Shown one piece after another: positions 63,002 to 64,000 of a stretch of DNA of 64,000 bases; position 1 is the first letter of the stretch, and every line of letters begins with the position of its first letter. The stretch lies in contig NZ_KV440949.1 in assembly GCF_001636315.1 (NCBI RefSeq), forward strand, positions 3,466,973 through 3,530,972, written 5' to 3'. The notes below the pieces were generated by a model. It ran no database searches. It was not told the DNA's origin and was given only the letters and a program-made list of their open reading frames with translations. The position numbers and the translations under genes are program-made. This DNA comes from Neobacillus mesonae. Its GTDB lineage: Bacteria > Bacillota > Bacilli > Bacillales > Cytobacillaceae.

Positions 63002-64000
63002 TCAAGCGAATTTTTGTATGGTTGTGCCCTCTAGAACAGCTTGATACTGCCAAAGTAAATGGTCGAATATCGTATCCCAGTTTTGTGTGAGGGCATAATC
63101 TCGAGCTTCCCTTCCGATTTGTTTTCTCAGGCTGTCATTGTTTATTAATTTGATGATGGCGTCTTTAAACTCTGCTGCATTTCCTGTTTCGCATAAAAAA
63201 CCAGTTTCCCCATGTTTGATGATATTTTTAACGCCTCCGGAATTTGCCGTAATGGCGGGAGTTCCACTTGCTAAAGCTTCAATAACTACATTTCCAAAGG
63301 TTTCGGTAGGTGATGGAAAAACAAATACGTCAGATGCGGAATAAATTTCTGCTAATTCTGTTCCGGTTATGTATCCTGTAAAAATCATATTGGCAGAAGA
63401 TTGAGCCTGCATTTCGTCCCTAAGAGGACCGTCCCCAACGATTAACCATTGAACTTGCTTACTGACCTCAGCTGGCAGCGCGTTTGCCACTGACATAAGA
63501 GTTTCGACATCTTTTTCTGGAGCCAGCCTGCCCACAAAGGTTAGAAGGTACTTCTTGGTTATGCTTCTTTTCTCGCGAACTGATTCTTGATCGTAATAAG
63601 GGTGAAAAAGCTCGCAATCTACTCCGTGCGGCCAAATTTCTAAATTAGCAAATCCATGGCGGGTGAGCTGCGTTAATGTTTCGTGAGAAGGAACAAAATT
63701 TTTTTTAAAAGGCTTATGAAACCATTTCATGTATTTCCATAGAATGCTTGAAAGGAATTGTAGGTCATAGAATTGTAAGTAATAATCAAAATCTGTGTGA
63801 TAGGAGCCAACAAGCGGGATTGATAACTTTTTCGAAAGATAGATGCCGCAAAGTCCCATGTTAAAGGGAGTCGCAACGTGGATGATATCGGGAGAGAAGG
63901 CCTCTAATTCTGCTTTCATACGAAGAATGTTTGGTAAAGCAAGTCGGCACTCGGGATATAAGAAAAAGGACCAGCTTTTAAAGCGGCGGATATTGGTCGA
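63002..64000 (-). CDS. GT4-family glycosyltransferase (partial, N-terminus outside window)
   Basis: The frame stays open to the window edge: before the internal ATG at 63919, codons still read family-like sequence (SWSFFLYPECRLALPNILR), so the true start is beyond 64000. GT-B fold: HVATPFNMGLCG then SYHTDF, donor-binding part VGRLAPEKDVETL, IVGDGPLRDEM and the C-terminal FPSPTETFGNVVIEALASGTPAI motif. Resembles mannosyl/glucosyltransferases acting on lipids. Confidence 0.88.
   Translation of the reverse strand, partial: STNIRRFKSWSFFLYPECRLALPNILRMKAELEAFSPDIIHVATPFNMGLCGIYLSKKLSIPLVGSYHTDFDYYLQFYDLQFLSSILWKYMKWFHKPFKKNFVPSHETLTQLTRHGFANLEIWPHGVDCELFHPYYDQESVREKRSITKKYLLTFVGRLAPEKDVETLMSVANALPAEVSKQVQWLIVGDGPLRDEMQAQSSANMIFTGYITGTELAEIYSASDVFVFPSPTETFGNVVIEALASGTPAITANSGGVKNIIKHGETGFLCETGNAAEFKDAIIKLINNDSLRKQIGREARDYALTQNWDTIFDHLLWQYQAVLEGTTIQKFA

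Noticed and set aside
1..64000. Prophage, transposon or integrative element
   Set aside because: No integrase, transposase, att-like repeats or sharp composition change were found; the window reads as host chromosome.

Overview
The window is a stretch of chromosome from a low-GC, endospore-forming Bacillaceae (a Neobacillus/Mesobacillus/Cytobacillus-type organism; genus not fixed by the sequence). The grounds are two spore-germinant receptor operons, B. subtilis-type sets (sigV-rsiV, yvdTSR-like, a T-box leader, ecsAB-like, ilvE, MutS2-like), AGGAGG ribosome binding sites with frequent GTG/TTG starts, and Gram-positive lipoproteins. I see no rRNA, tRNA, insertion sequence, prophage or CRISPR array.

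Layout. 0-9.6 kb: a secreted PIG-L deacetylase divergent from a ROK regulator and an ABC importer plus ArgH-like lyase operon; two matching 21-bp palindromes lie in the divergent promoter. 9.9-13.7 kb: an NhaC transporter and PqqB-like hydrolase operon behind a tyrosine-type T-box, then a secreted M14 peptidase. 13.9-19 kb: a MobA-like nucleotidyltransferase with an apparent ATT start, an SDR/MarR pair with palindromic operators, a TetR/paired-SMR efflux locus with two matching operators, and a lone fabF. 19-26.7 kb: two tandem gerA-gerB-gerC operons. 26.9-31.4 kb: ilvE, a formamidase/FmdB pair, and sigV-rsiV. 32-39 kb: a deaminase, an Ecs-like ABC pair, small Tyr-rich proteins, a second M14 peptidase, a YitT-like protein and an SDR. 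39.9-45.8 kb: GH36 alpha-galactosidase, a Ktr potassium channel subunit and a MutS2-like ATPase lacking Smr. 46.6-53.9 kb: a four-carbon sugar-acid locus (GntP permease, PrpR-like regulator, DUF1537 kinase, PdxA2-like dehydrogenase, LarA-like protein). 54.6-64 kb: DMT transporter, nucleotidyltransferase, CueP, L,D-transpeptidase, a divergent HprK paralogue, YolD-like, VOC and MBL proteins and a glycosyltransferase cut by the window end.

How genes work together. The sugar-acid locus reads as import (GntP), phosphorylation (DUF1537 kinase) and oxidation/decarboxylation (PdxA2-like) of a threonate-type acid, perhaps fed by a LarA-type epimerase and controlled by a NtrC-like protein that has lost the GAFTGA loop and intact Walker B, so it probably acts without sigma-54. 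The ROK regulator probably controls both the importer operon and the secreted deacetylase.

Two things stand out. (1) Six intergenic tandem arrays, in five unrelated-looking sequence families, all have a unit of 52 bp (occasionally 51), i.e. about five helical turns; four families place an inverted repeat around a GAGCC-like centre. (2) The CueP-family copper protein has one in-frame TGA exactly where a conserved cysteine is expected, followed 11 nt later by a perfect 7-bp stem with a GGT loop, the geometry of a bacterial SECIS element: a candidate selenoprotein.
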